This document shows, one piece after another, positions 16,541 to 25,302 of a stretch of DNA of 41,809 nucleotides. Location: assembly GCA_949319575.1 (NCBI GenBank), contig CASGHD010000001.1:1-41809 (forward strand), read 5' to 3'. The notes under the pieces were generated by a model. That model was given only the letters and a program-made list of their open reading frames with translations, was not told the origin of the DNA and made no database searches. The position numbers were made by a program, and so were the translations under genes. The stretch comes from an uncultured Anaerolineales bacterium. Its GTDB lineage: Bacteria > Chloroflexota > Anaerolineae > Anaerolineales > Villigracilaceae. Numbering within the stretch: position 1 is the first letter of the stretch; every line of letters starts with the position of its first letter.

Positions 16541-17080
16541 ATGAACGTTTCTGTTTTTGGCGGCGCACAGCCGCGACCTGATTCTCCTGAATATGCAGAA
16601 GCCCGTTTGTTAGGCGGACTTCTCGTGCAACGCGGACATACCGTGTTGACGGGCGGCTACATCGGCGTGATGGAAGCCGTGTCGCGCGGCGCGTCTGAAG
16701 CGGGCGGATACGTGATCGGTGTGACGTGCGAGGACATTGAGGCGTGGCGCAAGGTGAAGGCAAATGCATGGGTGAAAGAGGAGTGGCGTAAGAAAACTCT
16801 GCTTGAACGTATGCTCGCCATTATCGAAGGATGCGACGCGGCAATCGCTATGCCCGGCGGGCTTGGCACGCTGGCGGAAATATCTGTGATGTGGAATTTG
16901 ATGGTCGTGGATTCTTTGCCCCGGAGGCCGTTGATACTGGTCGGGCAAGGGTGGAAGTCCACACTCGACCAGTTTTTTACTTCGTTCGAGAATTATATGC
17001 CCATGCGCCAACGCGATGATTTGATGTTCGCGGAGGATGTGCAAGGCGCAGTTGAAAAGTTAGAAGGTTGGAAGGTTTAA
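16541..17080 (+). CDS. LOG-family (TIGR00725-type) nucleotide-binding protein
   Basis: A 179-residue SLOG/Rossmann protein. FGGAQPRPDSPEYAEA at the N-terminus, TGGYIGVMEAVSRGA (about 38-52) and the signature MPGGLGTLAEI (PGGxGTxxE, about 106-116) are present. LOG enzymes hydrolyse nucleoside 5'-monophosphates such as cytokinin ribotides to free base and ribose phosphate; other SLOG proteins only bind nucleotides, so the activity is unproven here. The start ATG 16541 follows AAAAGGA. It precedes proS by 52 nt with a small palindrome between. Confidence 0.85.
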   Translation: MNVSVFGGAQPRPDSPEYAEARLLGGLLVQRGHTVLTGGYIGVMEAVSRGASEAGGYVIGVTCEDIEAWRKVKANAWVKEEWRKKTLLERMLAIIEGCDAAIAMPGGLGTLAEISVMWNLMVVDSLPRRPLILVGQGWKSTLDQFFTSFENYMPMRQRDDLMFAEDVQGAVEKLEGWKV

Positions 17081-17086
17081 GGTTTC

Positions 17087-17122
17087 AACCTGCAACCTTG
17101 CAACATGCAACCTGAAACCTAA
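17087..17122. repeat. Small inverted repeat with AACCT words
   Basis: AGGTTTCAACCTGCAACC is mirrored by GCAACCTGAAACCT, with short CAACCTGCAA words between. It fills the gap between the LOG gene and proS; no terminator tract is present. Confidence 0.45.
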
Positions 17123-17132
17123 AGAGGACAAA

Positions 17133-18572
17133 ATGGCTGAAGATAAATTACCAACCCGTGCCGAAGATTTTTCGGAATGGTACAACCAACTCGTTGTAAA
17201 GTCGGACCTTGCGGATTACGCCCCTGTGCGCGGATGTATGGTCGTCAAACCCTACGGCTGGGCGCTGTGGGAGAACATCACCTCGTGGCTGGATGGCGAA
17301 TTCAAAAAGACGGGTCACGTCAATGCGGCGTTCCCCACGTTGATCCCACTTTCGTTCTTTGAAAAAGAAAAAGAACACGTGGAAGGATTCTCTCCGCAAC
17401 TGGCGGTCGTCACCATCGGCGGCGGAGAATTGCTCGAGGAAAAACTTGTAGTGCGTCCCACCTCCGAGACCATCATCGGATACATGTATTCGAAATGGGT
17501 CCAATCGTGGCGCGACCTGCCGATCTTGATCGTGCAGTGGGGTTCGGTGATGCGCTGGGAAATTCGCACCAAACTTTTCCTGCGCACGGCTGAGTTTTAC
17601 TGGCACGAAGGTCACACCGCGCATGCGGACGCGGACGAAGCCCTCGAAGAGATGTATCGCATCCTCGACATCTACGAAAAATTCTGTCTCGAGGAAGCCG
17701 CGATCCCCGTGTTCAAAGGACCCAAGAGCGAATCGGAGCGCTTCCCCGGCGCACAGATCACCACCTCCATCGAAGCGATGATGTGGGATAAACGCGCGTT
17801 GCAGTCTGGCACGTCGCATTATTTCGGCACGAACTTTGCGAAGGCGTTCGACATCAAATTCCTCAACAAGAAAAACGAACTCCAATTTGCCGAAACAACT
17901 TCATGGGCGATCTCGAGCCGCATCATCGGCGCGATGATTATGGTGCATGGCGACGATCACGGTCTCGTCCTGCCTCCCCGCCTCGCGCCTATTCAGGCGG
18001 TGGTCGTTCCCATTTTCAAGAACGATGACGAGAAAACAAAAGTGATGGAAGTCGCCGACCGCGTCTTCGCGGAACTCAAAGCCGCCGGAATACGAATCAA
18101 AATGGATGACCGCGATAACGTCAGCAGTGGATTCAAATTCAACGATTGGGAGATGCGCGGCGTCCCTGTCCGCGTGGAGATTGGTCCCAAAGATGTGGAA
18201 AAGGGATCCGTGGCGCTCGCCCGACGTGACAAGCCCGGCAGGGAAGGCAAGACCTTCGTCTCACAAACGGGTCTTTCTTCGACCGTCAGCCTGCTTCTCA
18301 GTGAGATACAGGATTCGCTCCTCAAGCGCGCCACCGAGTATCGCGACGCGAACATCCACGAGCCAAAGGATTACGAGGACCTCAAGCGCATCGTCGCGGA
18401 CGGATGGGCGTTCGCCTACTGGTGCGAGTCGCTGGAGTGTGAAGCCAAGGTGAAAGAGGAAGCCAAAGCCACCACGCGCAACATCCCCATGAACCAGCCC
18501 GACCAAGAAGGAGTCTGTATCGTGTGCGGCAGACCTTCGAAGAGAAAAGTGTATTTTGCGAGAGCGTATTAA
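17133..18572 (+). CDS. proS: Prolyl-tRNA synthetase, archaeal/eukaryotic type
   Basis: A 479-residue class II aminoacyl-tRNA synthetase of the short type without the bacterial editing insertion. Motif 1 surrounds AAFPTLIPLSFFEKEKEHVEGF, motif 2 is MRWEIRTKLFLRTAEFYWHEGHTAH, motif 3 is in MVHGDDHGLVLPPRLAP. The anticodon domain (VVVPIFKNDDE...) and the C-terminal zinc-ribbon-like end (CESLECEAK...GVCIVCGRPSKRKVYFARAY) mark the archaeal/eukaryote-like ProS. It charges tRNA-Pro. An AGAGGAC ribosome site precedes ATG 17133. Replacement of the bacterial-type ProS by this form is common in several bacterial phyla. Confidence 0.95.
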   Translation: MAEDKLPTRAEDFSEWYNQLVVKSDLADYAPVRGCMVVKPYGWALWENITSWLDGEFKKTGHVNAAFPTLIPLSFFEKEKEHVEGFSPQLAVVTIGGGELLEEKLVVRPTSETIIGYMYSKWVQSWRDLPILIVQWGSVMRWEIRTKLFLRTAEFYWHEGHTAHADADEALEEMYRILDIYEKFCLEEAAIPVFKGPKSESERFPGAQITTSIEAMMWDKRALQSGTSHYFGTNFAKAFDIKFLNKKNELQFAETTSWAISSRIIGAMIMVHGDDHGLVLPPRLAPIQAVVVPIFKNDDEKTKVMEVADRVFAELKAAGIRIKMDDRDNVSSGFKFNDWEMRGVPVRVEIGPKDVEKGSVALARRDKPGREGKTFVSQTGLSSTVSLLLSEIQDSLLKRATEYRDANIHEPKDYEDLKRIVADGWAFAYWCESLECEAKVKEEAKATTRNIPMNQPDQEGVCIVCGRPSKRKVYFARAY

Positions 18573-18578
18573 AATCTT

Positions 18579-18606
18579 GTAGGGACGGGCAGCTGCCCGT
18601 CCCTAC
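18579..18606. repeat. Perfect 28-bp palindrome after proS
   Basis: GTAGGGACGGGCAG and its exact complement abut to give a 28-bp palindrome with no spacer. The sequence type (GTAGGGACGGGC) is a frequent intergenic palindrome of Chloroflexota and cyanobacteria. It begins 7 nt after the proS stop. Confidence 0.8.
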
Positions 18607-18614
18607 ATAATATT

Positions 18615-19415
18615 ATGCCCGCCATAGACCTCGCCCGCCTCAAAAAACAGACCGCGCAACTGGCTGACTTGTTCGACCAGCCCGCCGATTTTTTGCGCGA
18701 GCTGAAAGAGATTCTCGATTACTACGTCAACCGCACATTGCGGAGTCAGGGCGTGGCGCCGTCGTCTGTTCTTCCGACATATCGAACTCCCTCTGTTGTG
18801 CTTCGCCAAATTGAAACTGAATTAAGCCCGGTTGCGGAAAAGAATCCAATCGAAGCGCTGGAACTTGCCGACGCGCTCTGGGATGAAGGTTGGCTCGAGA
18901 CGCGCCTGCTCGCCGCGTTTTTGCTGGGACGAATCCCTCCGCAAGAAGAACGCCTGCTCGCGCGCCTCACCGCGTGGACTCAAGCCATCCGCGACCCGGC
19001 GGTGAGAGCCGCCTTACTGACGACCAGCCTCACCCGTCTAAGAAAAGAAACGCCGAGTCTGTTTCTGGTGTTAGTCAAAGAGTGGTTGTATCCCACGCGC
19101 CAACGCATGTGGTCGAACGGATTGCAGGCGCTCGTGCCGCTCATCGCGTCGCCGGACTTCGACAATCTGCCGCCCATTTTCGAAATCGTGGAACCAGTCT
19201 TCAAAGCATCGCCAGCCGCGTTACAATTCGACTTACAGGAACTTCTGGTCGCTCTTCACAAAGCGTCACCCGATGAAGCGTTACACTTTATCCAGCAAAT
19301 ATTGAAAGAGACCAATAGCCCCCTGCCAGCCACTGCCTTGCGAAGAATGTCGACGGATCTTCCGCTCGAATTACAATTACACATCCGCGAAATACTTCGC
19401 AATACAAAAAACTAA
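18615..19415 (+). CDS. Hypothetical all-helical (HEAT-repeat-like) protein
   Basis: A 266-residue protein I do not recognise with certainty. It is almost wholly helical with repeating amphipathic pairs. Segments such as LADALWDEGWLETRLLAAFLLGRIPPQEERLLARL and IRDPAVRAALLTTSLTRL resemble AlkD-like DNA-alkylation-repair or other HEAT-repeat solenoids. The N-terminus (DLARLKKQTAQLADLFDQPADFLRELKEIL) looks like a capping helix bundle. No catalytic motif stands out. It lies just after proS behind a palindrome and 23 nt before a small membrane protein gene, so the two may be co-transcribed. Confidence 0.65.
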   Translation: MPAIDLARLKKQTAQLADLFDQPADFLRELKEILDYYVNRTLRSQGVAPSSVLPTYRTPSVVLRQIETELSPVAEKNPIEALELADALWDEGWLETRLLAAFLLGRIPPQEERLLARLTAWTQAIRDPAVRAALLTTSLTRLRKETPSLFLVLVKEWLYPTRQRMWSNGLQALVPLIASPDFDNLPPIFEIVEPVFKASPAALQFDLQELLVALHKASPDEALHFIQQILKETNSPLPATALRRMSTDLPLELQLHIREILRNTKN

Positions 19416-19438
19416 GGCACAACGAAAGGCACAATGCC

Positions 19439-19936
19439 ATGCTGGTTTTGCGAGGCGTGATCGGCGCGATCATTCTATTTCTCGGCCGCGAACTCAACTT
19501 TCTTTTCGCCGCAGGCATGGCGGCGCTGGTCGCGCTCCGCTACACGCCAAAACTCCCCGCAACACTTCCCAACTGGGCAGATTATGCCTTCATAGCCGGC
19601 GTTGCCGTCCTCGCCGCCTGGGTGGTAATCGTCAACCAACCCGTTGGGTTTTACATTTCAGGTTTTTTTGCGGGCGGATACGTGCTCATGGAATGGTTCG
19701 AGCCGGGCATTTTGACGTTTCCCATCCTGCCGTTCTTCGTGGGGTCGGTGATCGGCGCGGTCATTATTGGCGTATTCACAGAATGGGCGCTGATCGTCAT
19801 CTCCAGCCTGATCGGCGCGATCTACGCCACCACCCTCTTCCGCCTCAGCCCAACTGCCGAAACGCTCGTGGCGGGCGGGCTGTTCGTTATCGGCGCGCTC
19901 ACGCAAGCCATCCTCATGCGGATGCAAAAAGAATAA
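19439..19936 (+). CDS. Small polytopic membrane protein
   Basis: A 165-residue protein with about five or six hydrophobic segments (for example VIGAIILFLGRELNFLFAAGMAALVAL, YAFIAGVAVLAAWVVIV, FPILPFFVGSVIGAVIIGVF, WALIVISSLIGAIYATTLF, LVAGGLFVIGALTQAILM). The glycine-rich helices and overall size resemble DUF4203/TMEM198-like membrane proteins, but no function is known. It follows the helical hypothetical protein by 23 nt and precedes a YqiA-like hydrolase across a small palindrome. Confidence 0.7.
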   Translation: MLVLRGVIGAIILFLGRELNFLFAAGMAALVALRYTPKLPATLPNWADYAFIAGVAVLAAWVVIVNQPVGFYISGFFAGGYVLMEWFEPGILTFPILPFFVGSVIGAVIIGVFTEWALIVISSLIGAIYATTLFRLSPTAETLVAGGLFVIGALTQAILMRMQKE

Positions 19937-19943
19937 CGGGCAG

Positions 19944-19972
19944 CCTTGCGAAGGTTCTCAAACCTTCGCAGG
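19944..19972. repeat. CCTTGCGAAGG palindrome, copy 1
   Basis: CCTTGCGAAGGTT and AACCTTCGCAGG are inverted around CTCA. A perfect version is at 20525-20553, so the hydrolase gene is bracketed by the same palindrome. Confidence 0.7.
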
Positions 19973-19989
19973 TTGTTTGCAAAATCAAT

Positions 19990-20523
19990 ATGGATAATTC
20001 AAAACTCATTTACCTGCACGGACTCGAAAGCGACAGCAACAGCGGCAAAGCGCGTCAGTTCCGCGAGTGGTTTCCCGGGATGCTCACGCCTGATTTCAAA
20101 GGCTCGTTTGAAGAGCGGATGATTCAACTCGAACAGATACTCGAACCGTCCCGCAGGTTTTCCGGAAAGGCAAAATTGTCCGAATCAAACCTGCGGGACG
20201 TTCCACAATGGACGATCATCGGCTCCTCATACGGCGGATTGATGGGGACAGTGTACACATGCAACAATCCGACGCGCGCGCGGAAGTTGATCCTGCTCGC
20301 GCCTGCCCTCCTGCGTGAACCCTTCGGTTCTTTCCTCGACGTTCAGCCTGCTTCAGTTCCCGTCATCGTGATCCACGGGACGCGGGACGACGTAGTCCCG
20401 CTCGAACCCGCGCGCGAGGTGGCGCAGGCGTTATTCACGAATCTCGAGTACATCATCGTGGACGATGACCATCGCCTGCACAAAACACTCCACGAGTTGG
20501 ATTGGAAAAAGATATTGGCATAA
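19990..20523 (+). CDS. YqiA-like alpha/beta hydrolase with in-frame palindrome
   Basis: A 177-residue small alpha/beta hydrolase. It shows an N-terminal YLHGLESDSNSGKA, the nucleophile elbow GSSYGGLMG, a late VIVIHGTRDDVVPLE strand with the acid, and the catalytic His in VDDDHRLHK. Esterases of the YqiA type are similar in size. Residues about 53-71 (PSRRFSGKAKLSESNLRD) are encoded by a 54-bp palindrome (20147-20200) and look like an insertion between LEQILE and QWTIIGSS. The start is ATG 19990. The longer frame starting at 19693 overlaps the membrane-protein gene and is a shadow. Confidence 0.8.
   Translation: MDNSKLIYLHGLESDSNSGKARQFREWFPGMLTPDFKGSFEERMIQLEQILEPSRRFSGKAKLSESNLRDVPQWTIIGSSYGGLMGTVYTCNNPTRARKLILLAPALLREPFGSFLDVQPASVPVIVIHGTRDDVVPLEPAREVAQALFTNLEYIIVDDDHRLHKTLHELDWKKILA
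20147..20200. repeat. 54-bp palindromic element inside the hydrolase gene
   Basis: CGTCCCGCAGGTTT and its exact complement AAACCTGCGGGACG flank a 26-nt centre. The length is 54 nt (18 codons), so the reading frame is kept. Confidence 0.75.
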
Positions 20524-20524
20524 T

Positions 20525-20553
20525 CCTTGCGAAGGTTGACAACCTTCGCAAGG
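20525..20553. repeat. CCTTGCGAAGG palindrome, copy 2
   Basis: Perfect 14-bp arms (CCTTGCGAAGGTTG and its complement) are separated by a single A. It starts 1 nt after the hydrolase stop codon. No T tract follows. Confidence 0.75.
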
Positions 20554-20575
20554 ATGTTCTCCATATTGCTCTAAG

Positions 20576-20621
20576 CGCCGTCCTCGGCGCTTATTTCAAA
20601 TCCTCGCCACCGAGGACGGCG
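20576..20621. repeat. CGCCGTCCTCGG palindrome
   Basis: Perfect 12-bp arms (20576-20587 and 20610-20621) flank a 22-nt centre, directly upstream of the FAD oxidoreductase gene. Confidence 0.7.
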
Positions 20622-20635
20622 GCTGGAGCAAGTAA

Positions 20636-21922
20636 ATGACCCATCAACAAATCTACTGGCACACCACAGTCAAAATGCCCGGCGAGGAACATGCCGCGAC
20701 TCCGCTCCCCTCCAAAGTGGATGTGGCGGTCATCGGCGGAGGGTTCACAGGTTTGAGCGCCGCGCGCGCGTTGGCGAAAAGCGGCATAAATGTCGCGGTA
20801 CTGGAGGCGGAAACCATCGGCTGGGGAGCGAGTTCGCGCAACGGCGGGATGACTCTGACCGGGCTCAAGCCTTCGATGCAGAGTGTGATCAAAAAATACG
20901 GGCGGGATCTGGCAAAGCGCTTATTTCAAGTGTCGCTTGATTCGGTGGACACGGTTGAGCAGGTTATAAAAGAGGAAAGTATTGATTGCGGCTTCAAGCG
21001 ATATGGACATCTCTACGTTGCAAGCAAGCCGCATCACTTCGATTCTTTTTACGACGAAGTGGATTTCATGTCAAAAGAATTCAACCACAAGGTTCACGTT
21101 GTCCCGCCGAATGAGTTGAAGGATGAAATCGGGTCAACAAAATATTTTGGCGGAATCGTGGACGAGGTCAGTGGCGGACTCAACCCGGCGCAATATGTCG
21201 CAGGCTTGGCGCGCGCGGCGGAAAAGGCTGGGGCGTCGCTCCATGCGCGGGCGCGGGTGACCAGCTTCCAGCGGCGAGGGACGCGGTTCTTCATCCAAAC
21301 AGAAAGAGGGAATCTGGAAGCGGAAAAAGTTTTGGTCGGCACATCGGGCTACACGGGAAGTGTCACGAAAAAATTGCGACGAAAAATAATTCCAATTGGG
21401 TCGTTCATTATTGCAACGGAAAGATTATCGGATGAACTCGCGCATGAACTCAGCCCGAAGAACCGTATGATCTTTGATTCGATGCATTATCTGAATTATT
21501 TTCGGCTGTGGGATAACCGCATGATCTTCGGCGGGCGCGCGGCATTTTTCCCTGAAAATAAAAATACGATTGGGCGCAGCGCGGAGATTTTGCGGCGCGA
21601 GATGATTCGCGTATATCCGCAATTGAAAGATGTGAAAATTGATTATGTATGGGGCGGCACGCTCGATTTCGCTTTCGACATGATGACGCACGTCGGCGAA
21701 GTGGACGGCATGTATTACTCGCTCGGCTACGCGGGTCACGGCGTGGCGATGGCTTCGCATTTGGGAAAAACTGTCGCGGAGGCAATGATTAACGGAAATA
21801 TCAAAGAGCATCCGTTCGCGCAATTCGATTTCCCATCCGCGCCGCTGGGATTGTACAACGGCTTCCCGTGGTTCCTTCCGCTTGCGGGCGCGTGGCAAAA
21901 GATTTTGGATTGGGTTGAGTAA
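20636..21922 (+). CDS. FAD-dependent amine/amino-acid oxidoreductase (DAO family)
   Basis: A 428-residue flavoprotein of the D-amino-acid-oxidase-like family. The FAD-binding Rossmann motif VAVIGGGFTGLSAARALAKSG (about 30-50) is followed by LEAETIGWGASSRNGGMT, the family's second FAD contact. The C-terminus has YSLGYAGHGVAMASHLGKTVAEAM. The layout matches gamma-glutamylputrescine oxidase (PuuB) and related amine oxidases, but the substrate is not fixed by the sequence. GGAG lies 8 nt before ATG 20636. No other putrescine genes are adjacent. Confidence 0.85.
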   Translation: MTHQQIYWHTTVKMPGEEHAATPLPSKVDVAVIGGGFTGLSAARALAKSGINVAVLEAETIGWGASSRNGGMTLTGLKPSMQSVIKKYGRDLAKRLFQVSLDSVDTVEQVIKEESIDCGFKRYGHLYVASKPHHFDSFYDEVDFMSKEFNHKVHVVPPNELKDEIGSTKYFGGIVDEVSGGLNPAQYVAGLARAAEKAGASLHARARVTSFQRRGTRFFIQTERGNLEAEKVLVGTSGYTGSVTKKLRRKIIPIGSFIIATERLSDELAHELSPKNRMIFDSMHYLNYFRLWDNRMIFGGRAAFFPENKNTIGRSAEILRREMIRVYPQLKDVKIDYVWGGTLDFAFDMMTHVGEVDGMYYSLGYAGHGVAMASHLGKTVAEAMINGNIKEHPFAQFDFPSAPLGLYNGFPWFLPLAGAWQKILDWVE

Positions 21923-21925
21923 AAC

Positions 21926-22290
21926 ATTTTCACCGCGAAGGCTCGCACTGAGCCAGTCGAGGCAGCACAACGCGCGCTAAGAAAATTCAACGCGAATTAC
22001 GCTACTCGGCGAATGACACGAATAAAACCTAAAAAATTCGTAACGACTCAGGCGTGTCGTTGCGAGGAGGCTCTTGCTCGCCTGCCCCGATGTTTTTCGG
22101 GGTCCCGACGAAGCAAGCTCCCGGCGTTGGGGGACTGCTTCGGCAAAACCAAGAGCGCCTCGCAGCGACATGTTCCCAGGCTGAGTGGTTACAAAAATTC
22201 GCGCAATTCGCTCACTCGCGGCATTCGCGTTGAAGAATTTTTCGACTTTGCGATAGACCTATTTATTTTCTTCGCGCGCTTAGCAGTTCA
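21926..22290. repeat. Nested palindromes surrounding MITE-like copy 3
   Basis: The outer words CACCGCGAAGG...GCGCGCTAAG at the left and TTCTTCGCGCGCTTAGCAG at the right resemble a split ACCGCTAAG-family palindrome. Inside them a second pair of arms is inverted: TTCAACGCGAATTACGC (about 21986) and GCATTCGCGTTGAA (about 22221). Between those arms sits the third MITE-like element (22040-22192). The interpretation as stepwise insertion is an inference. Confidence 0.55.
22040..22192. repeat. MITE-like palindromic element, copy 3
   Basis: It runs from GTAACGACTCAGGCGTGTCG to GGCTGAGTGGTTAC. It is the shorter form, lacking the CCTGAGCCTGTCGAAGGG sub-repeat of copy 1 but keeping the CCCCGA/TCGGGG hairpin. 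It lies 144 nt upstream of the acsA start. Confidence 0.85.
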
Positions 22291-22302
22291 AAATGCGAGT
22301 GG

Positions 22303-22308
22303 TACAAT
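22303..22308 (+). promoter_or_regulatory. Probable -10 box of acsA
   Basis: TACAAT lies 28 nt before the acsA ATG, with TTAGCA 17 nt upstream as a weak -35. A normal GAGGAGAG ribosome site lies between, so this transcript has a short leader. Confidence 0.5.
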
Positions 22309-22336
22309 AACAACATTCTCACTCGAGGAGAGAAAC

Positions 22337-24292
<1,956 letters not shown>

Positions 24293-24300
24293 AAGAGTAG

Positions 24301-24351
24301 AGAATTGGGGAATTGGGGAATTAGAGATTGGAGATTGGAGACTGGAGATTG
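24301..24351. repeat. Low-complexity GAGATTGGA tandem repeat
   Basis: Tandem near-heptamers of the GAATTGGG / GAGATTGGA type follow the acsA stop. A short stretch of the same type is embedded in the cca-like gene at 16014-16040. Confidence 0.6.
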
Positions 24352-24385
24352 AACAGGCTGAGACGACTCTTCTCAGCCTGTTTTT
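24352..24385 (+). terminator. acsA terminator
   Basis: A 12-bp stem (AACAGGCTGAGA / TCTCAGCCTGTT, 7-nt loop) is followed by TTT and a T-rich run, 59 nt beyond the acsA stop. Confidence 0.8.
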
Positions 24386-24428
24386 GTTTGGTGTGATGTA
24401 AACTGGAAATGCAAGTCGCAATACATGC

Positions 24429-24580
24429 GAACGACTCGGCGATGTCGTTGCGAGGAGGGCTCTTGCTCTTCCCGACGCCTGCCCTGAGCCTGTCGAAGGG
24501 AAGCAATCTCCCGGCATTGGGAGACTGCTTCGGCAAAACCAAGAACGCCTCGCAGCGACATGTTCCGAGGCTGAGCAATT
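24429..24580. repeat. MITE-like palindromic element, copy 4
   Basis: It runs from GAACGACTCGGCGATGTCG to GGCTGAGCAATT. It contains the CCTGAGCCTGTCGAAGGG sub-repeat but lacks the CCCCGA/TCGGGG hairpin. The terminal repeats are more degraded than in copies 1-3. It separates acsA from the retroelement. Confidence 0.8.
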
Positions 24581-24604
24581 CCACCATACAGGAAAATAAT
24601 AATT

Positions 24605-24649
24605 GCCCCGCGATGGTCCCTTATGGAGGATAGATCGCGGGGCTTTTTT
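24605..24649 (+). terminator. Terminator hairpin at the retroelement's edge
   Basis: A 10-bp GC-rich stem (GCCCCGCGAT / ATCGCGGGGC, 19-nt loop) is followed by TTTTTT on the plus strand. On the minus strand it is followed by a weaker T-rich run and may also end the DGR transcript. Confidence 0.7.
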
Positions 24650-24659
24650 ATATTCGGCT

Positions 24660-24803
24660 CTCCTCACGGATTAAGCCGGGGTTTTGCCCGCGCCATCTTT
24701 GAAAGCCTCGGCAACCCAGCCGTAGCCGTGTTGCATTTCTGGCGTAACGCAAGTTGATCGCGAAGCATCCCTGTGGGACAACTTGCGCCACAAACAAAGG
24801 TGT
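24660..24803 (-). ncRNA. DGR spacer RNA downstream of the template repeat
   Basis: On the minus strand this stretch follows the TR directly. It contains a strong hairpin with 9-bp arms (CGCAAGTTG / CAACTTGCG at 24787-24779 and 24756-24748) and a 22-nt loop. In characterised DGRs the RNA just 3' of the TR is structured and serves as the site where the RT-Avd complex primes cDNA synthesis. That role is inferred here from position and structure. No conserved reading frame is present. Confidence 0.55.
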
Positions 24804-24924
24804 GGAAACAACCAACCGAAAACCGATGTTGTTATTACGGTTATCAGGATCGTTGTTGTTGCGATACGCACAGCGCGCGTTGTTTCGATTGTTGTTGAAC
24901 GAACCGCCGCGCAGGACGCGTCTT
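24804..24924 (-). repeat. DGR template repeat (TR)
   Basis: A 121-bp stretch aligning without gaps to 26394-26514 (constant offset 1590). Read in the target's frame it contains twelve AAC/AAT codons in clusters of 3, 2, 3, 1 and 3, the classic adenine-rich design of DGR templates. By manual comparison the copy in the target gene differs at 16 positions, all of them TR adenines in coding sense (16 of about 32), with no change at the other 89 bases. It begins 27 nt after the avd stop codon. Confidence 0.97.
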
Positions 24925-24951
24925 CATCGGGCAGACCCCTCGTAGCGAGTC

Positions 24952-25302
24952 TTACGACCCGGGAACGACGGATTTCATCCAGCCGCCAAGTAAACGACCG
25001 ATTTCAGCCACCATATCAGAGGCATGTTTATACTGACCGTTCGTCATCCACTTCCATTTCTGGCATAAGCGAAGATACAGCCGCGTTTTGAGAAGTTCCG
25101 CGTCGGCGGCGCGCAGTTTTTCCGAACGCTGTACGCCGCGCTGAGCATTCGCTTCGACGATCAATTCTTGGAAGTTGAGCGCACAAGCCTGCAACCGCTT
25201 CGTGATGATGAACCGCTGGCTTTTCGGAAAATCCATTGTCAGCGGAATCAACCACGAAACAAAATCGTACGAGCGCGTAAAGATAACCATTTCATCAGAC
25301 AT
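24952..25302 (-). CDS. avd: DGR accessory variability determinant, Avd
   Basis: A 116-residue basic, all-helical protein of the Avd / four-helix-bundle (23S rRNA IVP-like) family. SYDFVSWLIPLTMDFPKSQRFIITKRLQACALNFQELIVEANAQR is the characteristic first half, and LRLCQKWKWMTNGQYKHASDMVAEIGRLLGGWMK the second. Avd pentamers bind the RT and the DGR RNA and are needed for mutagenic cDNA synthesis. The start is ATG 25302, with GGGAGAA upstream and an 8-nt overlap with the RT stop. The longer frame to 25365 lies within the RT gene and is not used. The TR follows 27 nt downstream. Confidence 0.9.
   Translation of the reverse strand: MSDEMVIFTRSYDFVSWLIPLTMDFPKSQRFIITKRLQACALNFQELIVEANAQRGVQRSEKLRAADAELLKTRLYLRLCQKWKWMTNGQYKHASDMVAEIGRLLGGWMKSVVPGS

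Noticed and set aside
22013-22336. N-terminal extension of acsA
   Set aside because: It reads through the MITE-like element; a clear ribosome site and normal family length fix the start at 22337.
24671-24871. Minus-strand open frame across the TR and spacer
   Set aside because: It is not in the target's reading frame, has no ribosome site, and the region is better explained as DGR RNA.
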